From: Aestuariivivens sediminis
GTDB taxonomy: Bacteria; Bacteroidota; Bacteroidia; Flavobacteriales; Flavobacteriaceae
Assembly (NCBI RefSeq): GCF_022662105.1
Contig: NZ_JAKMCP010000005.1
Location: 62,001 to 126,000 of the forward strand
Length of the DNA stretch: 64,000 nt
Reading direction: 5' to 3'
Shown here in pieces: positions 1 through 10,800 of the stretch. The position numbers and the translations under genes were made by a program. The first letter of the stretch is position 1. Each line of letters opens with the position of its first letter. The notes beneath the pieces were generated by a model. It did not search any database and was not told the origin of the DNA. It saw only the letters and a program-made list of their open reading frames with translations.

Positions 1-1887
1 AATTTTGGCCTCTAATTCCGATTTAGTGAGATATTCACTTTCCGGTTCTGCTGCCTTTGCAGCCATTAATTCGTAGCTATATGTGCTAACCGAATTTTTG
101 GCCAATGCGTTATCTAAACTTTTCTTAATCGCTTTGGGGGTTATCTTATTAGCAGTATTATAAGCTACTTGTTTTTCCCTTCGGTATTGCGTTTCATCAA
201 TGGTTTTTTGCATGCTTTTGGTAATGGTATCGGCATACATGATAGCCTTACCATTTAGGTGTCTGGCAGCACGTCCTACAGTTTGGGTTAAAGACCTTGC
301 CGAACGTAAAAATCCTTCTTTATCGGCATCTAAAATAGCCACAAGGGATACTTCAGGCAAATCCAAACCTTCACGAAGCAAATTAACACCAACTAAGACA
401 TCGAACAACCCTTTTCGTAAATCTTGCATGATTTCTACGCGTTCCAATGTATCCACATCACTATGGATATATCTACAGCGGACCTGAATTCGTTCCAGAT
501 ATTTTGTTAACTCCTCTGCCATACGTTTTGTCAGTGTTGTGACTAAAATGCGTTCGTCTTTTTCAACGCGAATTTGAATTTCTTCAATTAAGTCGTCAAT
601 TTGATTTAAACTTGGCCGAACTTCAATTTCTGGGTCCAACAGGCCTGTTGGACGGATTACTTGTTCCACATAAACGCCATCGGTCTTTTGTAACTCATAA
701 TCTGCCGGCGTGGCACTGACATAAATGACCTGATTTTGAAGTGCTTCAAACTCTTCAAATTTCAAGGGCCTATTATCCATGGCGGCGGGTAATCTAAATC
801 CATATTCTACAAGGTTTTCCTTTCTACTACGATCACCGCCATACATGGCATGAACCTGTGAAATAGTGACATGACTCTCATCGACCACCATTAAGAAATC
901 CTCCGGGAAATAATCTAATAAACAGAAGGGCCGGGATCCCGGTGATCGGCCATCCAAATACCTCGAATAGTTTTCAATACCTGAGCAGTAACCCAATTCA
1001 CGTATCATTTCCAAATCAAATTCCGTACGTTCCTTTAAGCGTTTTGCCTCCAGGTGTTTACCGATATCCTTAAAATAATCATACTGTTTTACCAAATCGT
1101 CCTGAATGTCCTTAATGGCATTTTGAAGTACCTCCGGTGATGTGACGAACATATTGGCCGGGTATATATTTAACCTGTCGTACTTTTCAATGATCTGATT
1201 CGATAGGATATTAAAAGATTCAATATCTTCAATTTCATCACCAAAAAAATGAATTCGGAAGGCATCATCTGCATAACTGGGAAATATGTCAACCGTATCC
1301 CCTTTTATTCTAAAATTACCATGGTTAAATTCGGCTTCGGTTCGCGAATATAGGCTTTGAACTAATCGATGTAATAATTGGGTTCGGGAAATGATTTGAT
1401 CACGCTCCAACGAAATGACATTTTTTTGAAACTCAATGGGATTTCCAATACCATACAAGCAGGACACTGAAGCGACAACAATCACATCACGTCGTCCTGA
1501 GAGCAGGGATGAGGTGGTACTTAGTCGCATTTTTTCTATTTCTTCATTTATTGACAGGTCCTTTTCTATATAGACCCCTGTTACCGGGATATAGGCCTCA
1601 GGTTGATAGTAATCGTAATAAGATACAAAGTACTCCACCGCATTATTCGGAAAAAATTGCTTGAATTCGGAATACAATTGAGCGGCCAATGTTTTATTAT
1701 GTGCCAAAACCAATGTGGGGCGTTGAACTTCCTGGATGACATTAGCTATGGTAAAGGTTTTACCTGAACCGGTAACCCCTAAAAGTGTTTGGTATTTCTC
1801 GTTAGAAATGATACCATTAGTCAGTTCCTTTATGGCTTCCGGCTGATCACCGGTCGGGCTAAATTCAGATTCAATTTGAAAACGCAT
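1..1887 (-). CDS. uvrB: UvrABC excinuclease subunit UvrB (3' end cut by window)
   Basis: UvrB is the DNA-damage-verifying helicase-like subunit of nucleotide excision repair; it receives lesions from UvrA and recruits UvrC. Reading the minus strand from the ATG at 1887 gives 629 open codons to the window edge. Seen: Walker A GVTGSGKT (residues 37-44), the aromatic beta-hairpin [12 protein letters not shown] (about 90-101) that clamps damaged DNA, a VDESH helicase motif near residue 335, and the late motifs RPTGLLDPE and QTVGRAARH. The family is usually about 660-670 aa, so only the C-terminal UVR (UvrC-contact) part should be missing. The start is preceded by a 73-bp gap after the surface-protein gene upstream on the same strand. 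I found no clear TAnnTTTG promoter. Identity is very secure. Confidence 0.97.
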   Translation of the reverse strand, partial: MRFQIESEFSPTGDQPEAIKELTNGIISNEKYQTLLGVTGSGKTFTIANVIQEVQRPTLVLAHNKTLAAQLYSEFKQFFPNNAVEYFVSYYDYYQPEAYIPVTGVYIEKDLSINEEIEKMRLSTTSSLLSGRRDVIVVASVSCLYGIGNPIEFQKNVISLERDQIISRTQLLHRLVQSLYSRTEAEFNHGNFRIKGDTVDIFPSYADDAFRIHFFGDEIEDIESFNILSNQIIEKYDRLNIYPANMFVTSPEVLQNAIKDIQDDLVKQYDYFKDIGKHLEAKRLKERTEFDLEMIRELGYCSGIENYSRYLDGRSPGSRPFCLLDYFPEDFLMVVDESHVTISQVHAMYGGDRSRKENLVEYGFRLPAAMDNRPLKFEEFEALQNQVIYVSATPADYELQKTDGVYVEQVIRPTGLLDPEIEVRPSLNQIDDLIEEIQIRVEKDERILVTTLTKRMAEELTKYLERIQVRCRYIHSDVDTLERVEIMQDLRKGLFDVLVGVNLLREGLDLPEVSLVAILDADKEGFLRSARSLTQTVGRAARHLNGKAIMYADTITKSMQKTIDETQYRREKQVAYNTANKITPKAIKKSLDNALAKNSVSTYSYELMAAKAAEPESEYLTKSELEAKI

Positions 1888-1960
1888 GTGCAGATAATAT
1901 AAGTGCCTAATGTAACTAAAGTTGGGATAAATTAAAATTTAAGTCTCATAAAATTAAAAC

Positions 1961-4900
1961 TTATCTTTTTAGGGTGAAGTGTCCCATAAATGATCTGCCA
2001 TCCCCCAATACAACCCTAAACCAATAATCATCGGTTGGTAATAAAGCTCCATTAAATGTGCCGTCCCATCCTTGGGAAAACGGTGCTAATTGCTTTATTA
2101 ATTTTCCAAATCTGTCATAAATGAGAATATCACTCTGGCTCTGTACACTACTCAAGCCTTGAATCTGCCAATAATCATTACGGCCATCACCATTGGGGGT
2201 AAAGAATTTTCTATAGCCCACAACATAAACGTCCAGCTCTGTAATACCGCAGATCTCGTCCTTCACATATAAGGTATAAATGCCTGCCCGTACATTATTG
2301 AAAATGGGACTGTCCTGATATGGAAAATAAATCTCACCGTCAATAGATTCCAATGCAAACTGATAAGTTCCTGCACCAAGACCAGCAGGGTTGTTTATTG
2401 TCACCGAATTATGCTCTGAAATATCGACAATAGTAAGGTCGTTTTGAGTGATAGTGGCCTTCTCTGATGCTTTAACAGAAACCATTTTAGTTCTTGAACA
2501 TAAAGTGGTTGGATGTGTCAAGGTTACAACGTAATTCCCCGGTGTAGATACTTCTAAATTGTTGGTATTTCCTAAGATTGTTCCATCTTCAAAAACCCAT
2601 TCATAGTCGAAATTTTCGGTTACATCAGCCTGAATGGGGGTTAAAATGACCGTAAATGTGGGGTCGGATGTACACACAATTTCCTCTTCAATTATGGAAA
2701 ATTCCGGTAATGGATTAACCACCAAATCTATGGTGGACCTATCGAAACAATTTGGGTTCATTGGGTTGACGACCTTAACCATTATCGATTGAGTTTCGGA
2801 AAATAATGGGTTTGGCAGTGTTATAGCATCAGTAACTAATACTCCATTTTCATCGATATAATCATAAATGATGTCCATACCTGTTTGTGCTCCCCGTATA
2901 ATTCCCTCAAAGGATGATGTATCAAATGCAAAAAAACCGTCATTATCCATATCCCCTGAGCTTCCATCACACACTACTTGAGGCGCAACAGGATTAATTA
3001 TGGGTTGTTCATCTATAATGAATTCCAATACCGTTTCATCATAACAGGGCCCATCAGGATCTTGGGTGAGATTATTTGTTACTCTAAGGGTTATTATTTG
3101 TGTAGCCATTAATAACGGACTGGGTATTGGACTAACCACATCATTTCCATTGGCATCTTTTAGCGGGTTGCCATTGGCATCCCAATAGGTGATGCTCACA
3201 TCTCCAGGATTTTGAATTCCTAGAACCGTACTTTCTACTAATGATGTATCAAAATAATGAATGCCATCGTTTACGCCAGTACCATCCGAACCGTCATCAC
3301 ACTGTCTATTGATACTAATGGGATTGGCCACAGGCAAGGCTTCCACAATTAACAGGTTCGCGAATTCTTCCAGACCAAGACAGTCATTACCAAGATCACT
3401 TTTTATGCGAACCCAAATGCTTTGTGAGTTCGGTGAATTGGTATTTTGATGGATGGTTATATCCAGTATTTCGTTCGTTTCAATTTCGGCATCAATTTGG
3501 GTTTCAAAGAAATGAACCGTTACATCGATAGTAGAAAATATAACATTGGAAATATGGTCCTTAATCGGCGTCATATCGAATGTGGCTACACCATCCCTTA
3601 CATCCATTCCGTCATCGCATTGGTATATGGAAGAAGGATTGTAAAGCGCCAAAGCGCCACTATAGGGATTAACTACTAGGGTTAAAGGCACAACTCTAAA
3701 GCAACCTTCTGGAGTTTCTGCCTGTACCCAAACCGTTTCTGGTAAAAACCCTAATGTATCTTGATAACGGGATGGGTTTGATATCGCGACTGCCTTATTA
3801 CCATTTTCAGCCTCAATTTGATCCTCATAGTATGTAAATATTAATCCTTCCGCTATATAATTTGGGTTTATCCCCTCTTTTATCCAATCTAATGTGAGAT
3901 TGAAAAATGCTTGACCATCGTTGGAAATATCATCACATTGGGAATAGATACTTGGGTTGTTCACCACGGGTAATTCAAATACTTCTATTTCAAAATATGT
4001 ATCCGTAAAGCAATCGGTAAATGCGTTGTTGGTCATTCGTACATAAATCGTCTGCCCTCCAGCTACTGTATTGGCAAAGGAATTTGGATTATTGACCAGG
4101 TTATTATATGACGAATCTGTATAATAAGTCAATGAAAATTCGGTATAAGACTGTCCGTTAAAAATGTCTACTTCTCGTTGAGTTAGGTCAAAAATTTTAA
4201 AGCCATCTGTATCTGTTCCCACTGTTGTGTCGTCACAATCTTGAATGGGGACAATATTTGCTGGTTCTAGTGGAAAGGCAGAGTCATAAACTTCAATATC
4301 AAAGCTTGAAATGTCATAACAAGATGGGTTGACAGTATTTTCAACACGGGCATATATGGTGGTATTTCCACTTTCGAAAGGGCTAGATATAGGATTGTCT
4401 CCAGAGGCGGCATCAGGTTGTGTAGCGTGATAAGTAATGGCCATACCTGCCTGTGTATTTATAGCGTCATTTTGTAATGTTAATGTGAAGGGCATGGTAC
4501 CCATATTATCGTCATCACACAAACGCATTGTTGGAGCAGTATTGGCAACAGGCATTAGGTTAACAGTAAAGGTAATTTCATCTGAATAAATGCCACAAGT
4601 ATTACCACTTCTGTCGAGTTTTACCCTGTATAGGTAATTATTGAAATTTAAAGGGACATTTATAATATTTAAATCAGCAGTTTGGCTACCATTATAATTA
4701 GCATCATCTACAATAGCATTCCAGATAATGCCATCAGTATTCACTTCCCACTGGTATATTTCGGCTTCTTGAGAAACTACAAACACTGTTGTAGCAGACA
4801 TTTCACAAACAACGGTATCGACGGGTTGTGTGGTAATTATAATTGGGGCAATCGTTATATAATCTATATTGGGGATGGTATAGCCATCATTGGCGTTGTT

Positions 4901-7729
4901 AACTAATCCATTCGCATCGATAGTAACTGCACTATCTCCCAGCAGATTATCTCCATTATTATCGGAAAAACCAGCTTCAATAACATCACTACAACCATCG
5001 CCGTCACTATCTAAACTGATGTAGTTAAAAATACCATCACCATCAGTATCTTCTAGGGTATAACCTAATACTCCGCTGTCCGGAACGGTTTCGGCGGCAT
5101 TGGCCCAACCATTTATACCGTAAGCCGGTCCGTCCTCGATGCCGTTCAGATTCGTGTCAGACAAGATACCCAATTGCCCGGTTTCAATGAGGTCATAAAT
5201 ACCGTCATTGTCACTGTCTAAATCCAGATAATCAGGAACCCCATCTGTGTCTGAATCGATTGGTAAAGCATTAAGGTCATAAACATCGTCTAGACCATTA
5301 TTGTCATTATCAACTCCCGACAACGTTACTATAGTCCCATCATTTTCAATAAAATCCGGAATACCGTCATTATCGCTATCTAAATCCAATTCATCTTTAA
5401 CACCATCGCCATCGTTGTCTTTTTTAAAGCAGGTTAACGACACAATACCTGTAAATAATGAACTGTTTGAAATATTTGATAGATTGTGGATGAATGAAAA
5501 TCCGTCTACTTGATTGGCATAGAATGCATAAGGTGTATTACCGGAAGGAGAAGGATTGATTTTAAAATGTATTTCGGATCCTGAAATTTGGAATACCCCA
5601 GTTTCAAAATTGCCATCAAAGTTGGAATCAACAAGTAATCTGTCATCTGGGTCTACAAGTGTTATGTTTTTGTTTACGGGTAAAATTTTGGCAATAAAAT
5701 ATTCACCGTCAACTGAATTGTGTACAGCGGTAATATCCTCTTCTAACTTAATATTAATAGGCTCGGTAAATGATAGACTGTAATCATTTTTATTTTCTAT
5801 ACCAAAAACAACTTGACTTGTAAATACTCCTGAAACATTACCAGAAAAGGTATTGGCTGGATCTGCTTTAGAATAATTAGAGCTTATGATGGCGGATTCA
5901 ACACTTCCGTCCTGGAATATAAGTTGAGGCGCGTTGTAATTTTGAAGGTTTACTGTAACATCGCCTTTAGATTCGGTACAATTGAGTATACCATCGTTGT
6001 CATTATCGATATCTATATTATCTATAATACCATCATTATCGATATCATCAGGACAGATGCTTATGGGGACTTCAACAGATTCTAAGGTTTCGCCAGTACA
6101 AGTAATCGTTCCAATTAATTTGTATTTAGCAGGAATTGTTGGATTAATAGATGGTTTATTTAAGGATGATGGTACAGGTATAAAACCAGAGCCATTGCCA
6201 TCATCATAAAACCACTCATAAGTATCAAAATTCTGTGCATTGGCTGCTTCAAGGGCTATGTTAGGAATACAATTGCCTAAAGTAGTAAATTGAGCATTGA
6301 AATTAATCTCTGGAGGTGAAGGAAAACCAGAATAAAAACTACCAGATGTAGCAACGCGATCTTGGTTAAAATAAGCAACGTATAACTCATCATTTCCCTG
6401 AACGGAAACATTACCATTTAATCCGGTAACTTTATAGGTCACATAATCTGTATTACCATTTACGGTGCTTGGACCAATAGTTGAAAAATTTGATAAGGGT
6501 AGATTGTTAATTGTGACAGTAGCTCCAACTTTAGTAACAATAGAGATCCCTCCGCTATAGTTAGTATTTCCAATATCATCTATATTTGCAATATAATCTA
6601 CATTTCCTCTGGTTTCACAACTTAAAGGCGGTACAAAAAACATGCCTTGATTGGCCTCATTTTGATTACCATTTTGGTCTAAACCACCAACACCTTGGTA
6701 AGCAAAAACATCTTCATAGGTTTCTACATACATATTGCCGTTGGCATTGTAATAGCTGCCTTCAATGACATAGTATTCTCCTGCATTTATTGTTGTGATG
6801 GGATTATCATTAATTTTAATTGAGGTATTGTTGGTATGTGCAACGATTAAAATATTTTCCCAATCATCGGTACCATTGCCCCTAACGAAAATGTATTGAT
6901 TACCAACTTTATCTAATCCAACAATTTGGTCAATGCCATAATCCCTACCATTGCCATTATGAAAACTACCATTGGCAGAACCACAGTTTACAACTATAGG
7001 TTTATCTGATTGCACTAAAGCCCCAATAAGACCATCTTTGTTATTTGTTGGAAAAGTAGTAGAATAACTATTCATAGCAATACAATACGAATCACCTTTA
7101 TTAAGATTGACAGTATAGGGGAAGGCATTTGTGAAGTTTTCTACTTCGGTGTTATTGTCAATATCGGAAAATGTAACAGAGGTGTTGTCTTCTGTTGCCA
7201 GGACAGATACAAAGCTCATTAAATTTTCACTTGTTGCACCATTATTGTTTAGTGTCCTTCCTGCTTCATTGGTAAAGGCTCCTACTCTGAATATGGTCCC
7301 TAGACCACTAATACCTTTGCTAACGAGAGCTCCTGCTTGTGATCCTGCATTTATTCGCACTGAAACATAAACTGGAGATTCAGCTTCTATAATATAGCCT
7401 TTATTTGATTTAATGGTACTGGTTTCATTTACATTTACAAACAATTGGGTATTTCTTCCATTACCAATATAATATTCGTAAGGAGTCGAGTTAGATACCG
7501 TTCCTGTGATATAATTTACAGCGCTTAAGCCAATAGGTTTGATGGTGAAATTTACAGTAGTGTTGCTAGGTGTAGATAAGTATATATAATGATCTTGTGG
7601 AGTAGATGAACCTTCTCCTGATTCTGTTAAAGGTGGAATGTAATGTGTTTTGCTTAATTGCCCAAAACTTTTAAAACATAAACACAAGATAAGGATGAGA
7701 AAAAATAAAGTATGTTTTTTATCACTCAT
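1961..7729 (-). CDS. Giant T9SS type B (gliding motility-associated C-terminal domain) surface protein, IgGFc-binding-like head
   Basis: A 1922-aa secreted protein. Residues 1-23 form a signal peptide (basic start, long hydrophobic run, ending near SFGQ). About 25-510 resembles the IgGFc-binding-protein N-terminal domain found in many Bacteroidota surface proteins. Thrombospondin type 3 Ca-binding repeats (DxDxDG patterns such as DNDNDGI) lie at about 560-580 and 768-930. From about 1068 to 1680 there are six repeats of about 100 aa, each opening with a CDD/CDG motif and ending with a pattern like QTIYVRVxN...C. The last ~80 residues, from FFTPNGDG (about 1841) to FTLKR, are a type B T9SS sorting domain (CHU_C). 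Expected to be exported through the type IX machinery and held at the cell surface. The ligand is unknown; adhesion is an inference from architecture. It lies between uvrB and a paralogue on the same strand. Confidence 0.93.
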   Translation of the reverse strand: MSDKKHTLFFLILILCLCFKSFGQLSKTHYIPPLTESGEGSSTPQDHYIYLSTPSNTTVNFTIKPIGLSAVNYITGTVSNSTPYEYYIGNGRNTQLFVNVNETSTIKSNKGYIIEAESPVYVSVRINAGSQAGALVSKGISGLGTIFRVGAFTNEAGRTLNNNGATSENLMSFVSVLATEDNTSVTFSDIDNNTEVENFTNAFPYTVNLNKGDSYCIAMNSYSTTFPTNNKDGLIGALVQSDKPIVVNCGSANGSFHNGNGRDYGIDQIVGLDKVGNQYIFVRGNGTDDWENILIVAHTNNTSIKINDNPITTINAGEYYVIEGSYYNANGNMYVETYEDVFAYQGVGGLDQNGNQNEANQGMFFVPPLSCETRGNVDYIANIDDIGNTNYSGGISIVTKVGATVTINNLPLSNFSTIGPSTVNGNTDYVTYKVTGLNGNVSVQGNDELYVAYFNQDRVATSGSFYSGFPSPPEINFNAQFTTLGNCIPNIALEAANAQNFDTYEWFYDDGNGSGFIPVPSSLNKPSINPTIPAKYKLIGTITCTGETLESVEVPISICPDDIDNDGIIDNIDIDNDNDGILNCTESKGDVTVNLQNYNAPQLIFQDGSVESAIISSNYSKADPANTFSGNVSGVFTSQVVFGIENKNDYSLSFTEPINIKLEEDITAVHNSVDGEYFIAKILPVNKNITLVDPDDRLLVDSNFDGNFETGVFQISGSEIHFKINPSPSGNTPYAFYANQVDGFSFIHNLSNISNSSLFTGIVSLTCFKKDNDGDGVKDELDLDSDNDGIPDFIENDGTIVTLSGVDNDNNGLDDVYDLNALPIDSDTDGVPDYLDLDSDNDGIYDLIETGQLGILSDTNLNGIEDGPAYGINGWANAAETVPDSGVLGYTLEDTDGDGIFNYISLDSDGDGCSDVIEAGFSDNNGDNLLGDSAVTIDANGLVNNANDGYTIPNIDYITIAPIIITTQPVDTVVCEMSATTVFVVSQEAEIYQWEVNTDGIIWNAIVDDANYNGSQTADLNIINVPLNFNNYLYRVKLDRSGNTCGIYSDEITFTVNLMPVANTAPTMRLCDDDNMGTMPFTLTLQNDAINTQAGMAITYHATQPDAASGDNPISSPFESGNTTIYARVENTVNPSCYDISSFDIEVYDSAFPLEPANIVPIQDCDDTTVGTDTDGFKIFDLTQREVDIFNGQSYTEFSLTYYTDSSYNNLVNNPNSFANTVAGGQTIYVRMTNNAFTDCFTDTYFEIEVFELPVVNNPSIYSQCDDISNDGQAFFNLTLDWIKEGINPNYIAEGLIFTYYEDQIEAENGNKAVAISNPSRYQDTLGFLPETVWVQAETPEGCFRVVPLTLVVNPYSGALALYNPSSIYQCDDGMDVRDGVATFDMTPIKDHISNVIFSTIDVTVHFFETQIDAEIETNEILDITIHQNTNSPNSQSIWVRIKSDLGNDCLGLEEFANLLIVEALPVANPISINRQCDDGSDGTGVNDGIHYFDTSLVESTVLGIQNPGDVSITYWDANGNPLKDANGNDVVSPIPSPLLMATQIITLRVTNNLTQDPDGPCYDETVLEFIIDEQPIINPVAPQVVCDGSSGDMDNDGFFAFDTSSFEGIIRGAQTGMDIIYDYIDENGVLVTDAITLPNPLFSETQSIMVKVVNPMNPNCFDRSTIDLVVNPLPEFSIIEEEIVCTSDPTFTVILTPIQADVTENFDYEWVFEDGTILGNTNNLEVSTPGNYVVTLTHPTTLCSRTKMVSVKASEKATITQNDLTIVDISEHNSVTINNPAGLGAGTYQFALESIDGEIYFPYQDSPIFNNVRAGIYTLYVKDEICGITELDVYVVGYRKFFTPNGDGRNDYWQIQGLSSVQSQSDILIYDRFGKLIKQLAPFSQGWDGTFNGALLPTDDYWFRVVLGDGRSFMGHFTLKR

Positions 7730-7752
7730 TGCCTGTTTAAATTAGAGGGTTC

Positions 7753-7771
7753 CAATCCTGTAATAGGATTG
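7753..7771 (-). promoter_or_regulatory. Small inverted repeat in the leader of the 1922-aa surface-protein gene
   Basis: CAATCCT and AGGATTG form a 7-bp stem around a 5-nt spacer, 24-42 nt upstream of the ATG at 7729. It could be a leader hairpin or a protein-binding site. No T-run follows, so it is not a convincing terminator. The rest of the 7730-7899 gap is AT-rich with no other structure that I can support. Confidence 0.35.
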
Positions 7772-7899
7772 CTAACAGATAAAGATATTACTTAAATCTA
7801 ATTTAGACTGATTGAATACTAAAAGGTTTATTCATTTTTTGATAAAATGAAAAAAAAAGCCGATTAAATCATAAAAATCAACCTGTTTTGGATTAAAAA

Positions 7900-10800
7900 C
7901 TACCGCTTTAAAGCGAAATGGCCTTGAAGGTTAAAGGATTCCCCATTATAGATGATATCTGCTGAAAACCAATAGTCATCAGCCGGCATGTTTTCCCCAT
8001 TAAACGTTCCATTCCATCCAATGGTGGAATGAGGCAACATTTTTAACAGTTTACCATGTCTGTCATAGATGTATACCAGGGTTCCTGGTAATCTGGTGAT
8101 ACCAACAATATGCCAGGTGTCAAAATAACCATCATTGTTGGGCGTGAAAAATTTGGGGACATCTATTACAAAGACCTCTGTTTCAATAGGAGCACAGCCA
8201 TTGAGGTCAATAATAGTCACAATATGGGGGCCTAAAGTTACATTATTAAAAATATTGGAGTCCTGTGGTTCTCCGTTATCCAGTATAAATTGATAATCTC
8301 CAACGCCACTCACGGTTACCGTAATGGTATTGGGATCTGTGAAATCGGCAGATGCTGTCGCATCTATGGTAGCTACTTCAGATTCCATAAGAGTGAAATT
8401 TTTAGTGGAAGTGCAATTTTGGGGATGGGTGGTTACCATTACCCAATGGTCGCCTAAATCCGATTGGTCTACCATAATTTCAGGCGATGTTTCACCATTC
8501 CACCACAAGTACGTATCGGTTGGATTCCCCGTATCGGCATTTAATGTTCTTGGTAGGTCATTCAGGCAGATGGGTATAGTATCCTCCACAGGAATATCAG
8601 GTAAGGGGTTTATTATGGTTTGGAACTGTGTAATATCATAGCACCCCGTGTTGTTATTTTCCAATCGCGCATAGATGGTTTCTCCATTGGCAGCGGTATA
8701 CAGGTTATTTAGACGATTAACATCGTTTTCGGCATTAACGATGTTGTTGTTATAATAGAAGACGGAAAAGTCATTCGGATTTTGCATTCCTAAGATGGCG
8801 CTATCATTTTGTGACAAATCAAATTCACGTCTATTGTCAAAATCATCATCGCATTCAATTAAATTTGGAGGTGTAGTTGCTATGGGATTTGGATTAATAT
8901 CTAAATTAAAGGACGTATAAGCCGTACAGCCCGTATTGTTGTCCTCAACCCTAACATGAATGGCATAACTACCTGGTGTACTGTAGTTAAATATTTTATT
9001 GGTATACGTGCCGGTATTATTTTCTGAATTAACCTGGGAATCGTGATAACTAATGCTCACGGAATTTATTAATGAACTATGCACAACAAATGTGTCTACC
9101 AGACTTAAATCATAAGTATTTCCAACACTATAGCAATCTTGAATTGTTCCGATCGTAAGCAATGGGGGAGGCACATTAACCATCAGATCCAATGGTATAG
9201 AATCTGAGCATCCTGTTGATGTTTCGGCTTTAACATAGACCGTTTTTGTATTGTTTACAGGGTAGTTGTTTATTTGTGAATCTGGTATTTGAATGTTCAA
9301 TGCTTCATCTTCATAGTAAGAAAGAACCACATCACCAAAACGCAAATTATCTATTTGAAAAACAGCAGTATTAAGATCTATGGTCGCACTGCCATCATCA
9401 TCGATGTCACAAACCGGGGCAATACTTGCCGAAGTAATTAGGGGAGTGGGAAAGGTAATAAACCTAACCTCCTCTATTACAAAACATGAATTTGCAGCAT
9501 TTTCAATTCTCGCATAAAACTGTCCTTGCAGGGTTTGAGACGTATATTGATCGGGCAAGAAGCTATTGGCATACGATTCAGCTTCATTATAGGTTAAATA
9601 AAACTGAATTTCCAATACATCTGAACTTCCTGATGCTATTTCCTGGCGTTTTGCCTCCAGGTCAAAGGTATGTGTTCCGGTTGTAGTCTGGCATACTGGT
9701 GGGAAATCACCGAAATCTGTATTATAATTAGGATTATTGCCAATTTCTAAACTAAAGGAAGAGGTGGCATTACAATTTGGATCTGATATATTTTCAACAC
9801 GCACGTAGATCGTTTCGGCTCCATTACTGTTATAAGGTAAGGTTTTATTCAGTGGTATGGTAAGGGCGGCATCTTGAAAATAAAAGACGGCTTTTCCAGA
9901 TTGCCCATTTAAAATTTCAAAATCTTTATCCTGAAGATAGAAATCGGCATTTAACGTACCTTCATCAACACATACCTGATAGGGTGTTATTGTCGGAATT
10001 ATGGGAAGGGTATTTACGAGAACATCGAAGGAAACAATATTATAACAGGCCGTAACGTCAGTGGATTCTACACGCGCATAAAGCGTTTGGGTTGTAGCTT
10101 CAAAACTCTGTTTGTCCAGATTGCCTAAAGGATTCGAAGTATCAAAATTTTGTGCCTGACTCAGATCTTCAAAAAATTCTATAATATGGTTTGAAGGATC
10201 TGAAACGATTTCAGGAATTTTATCCTCAAGTCTAATGTTTGCTGTAGTACTTGTGCTATTGTTACAGATGACTATATTTGAAGGTTGCAGGACTGATGGT
10301 GCCGGGATAACATTGATTTCAAATGGGTTTACCGTATAGCATCCGGTCGTATTGTTTTCAATACGGGCATAAAATGTTCCCGAGGCCGTGCTGTAAAATT
10401 CTGGCAACTGATTTAAGCCATTATCAGCCTCGTTCGAATCCGTAAAATAACGGACATTAAAAGCCGTATTTCCTCCGGTAATGATGGTGTCAAAGGAATC
10501 AAAATCTACCATAGTGAAACCGTCATCATCGTTATCACAATAGGGGATGGGGTCTATTGGATTGAAGGTGATAACAGGATTGACACGCAGTAAAACTTCT
10601 GAGACCTCAGAACAAAGGCCATTTTCTAAAGCAATATAAAGCGTCACGGGACTACCGTCTGTAACGGTATATGGATTCGAGGGATCTAAGGGCATTGTAT
10701 TGTTATCCCTATAGCTCTGGGTTTCATAAAATGTTACGGTAATATTTGGTAAACCATTGGCGATAACATTATCTAAGGTATTGAAGTACACATCTACACT

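Noticed and set aside
200-487. 95-codon plus-strand ORF in uvrB
   Set aside because: Lies antisense inside the clearly coding uvrB frame; shadow ORF.
4940-6050. DNA-level repeats resembling a CRISPR or satellite
   Set aside because: They are codons of thrombospondin type 3 DxDxDG repeats in the surface protein; no regular spacer-repeat structure.
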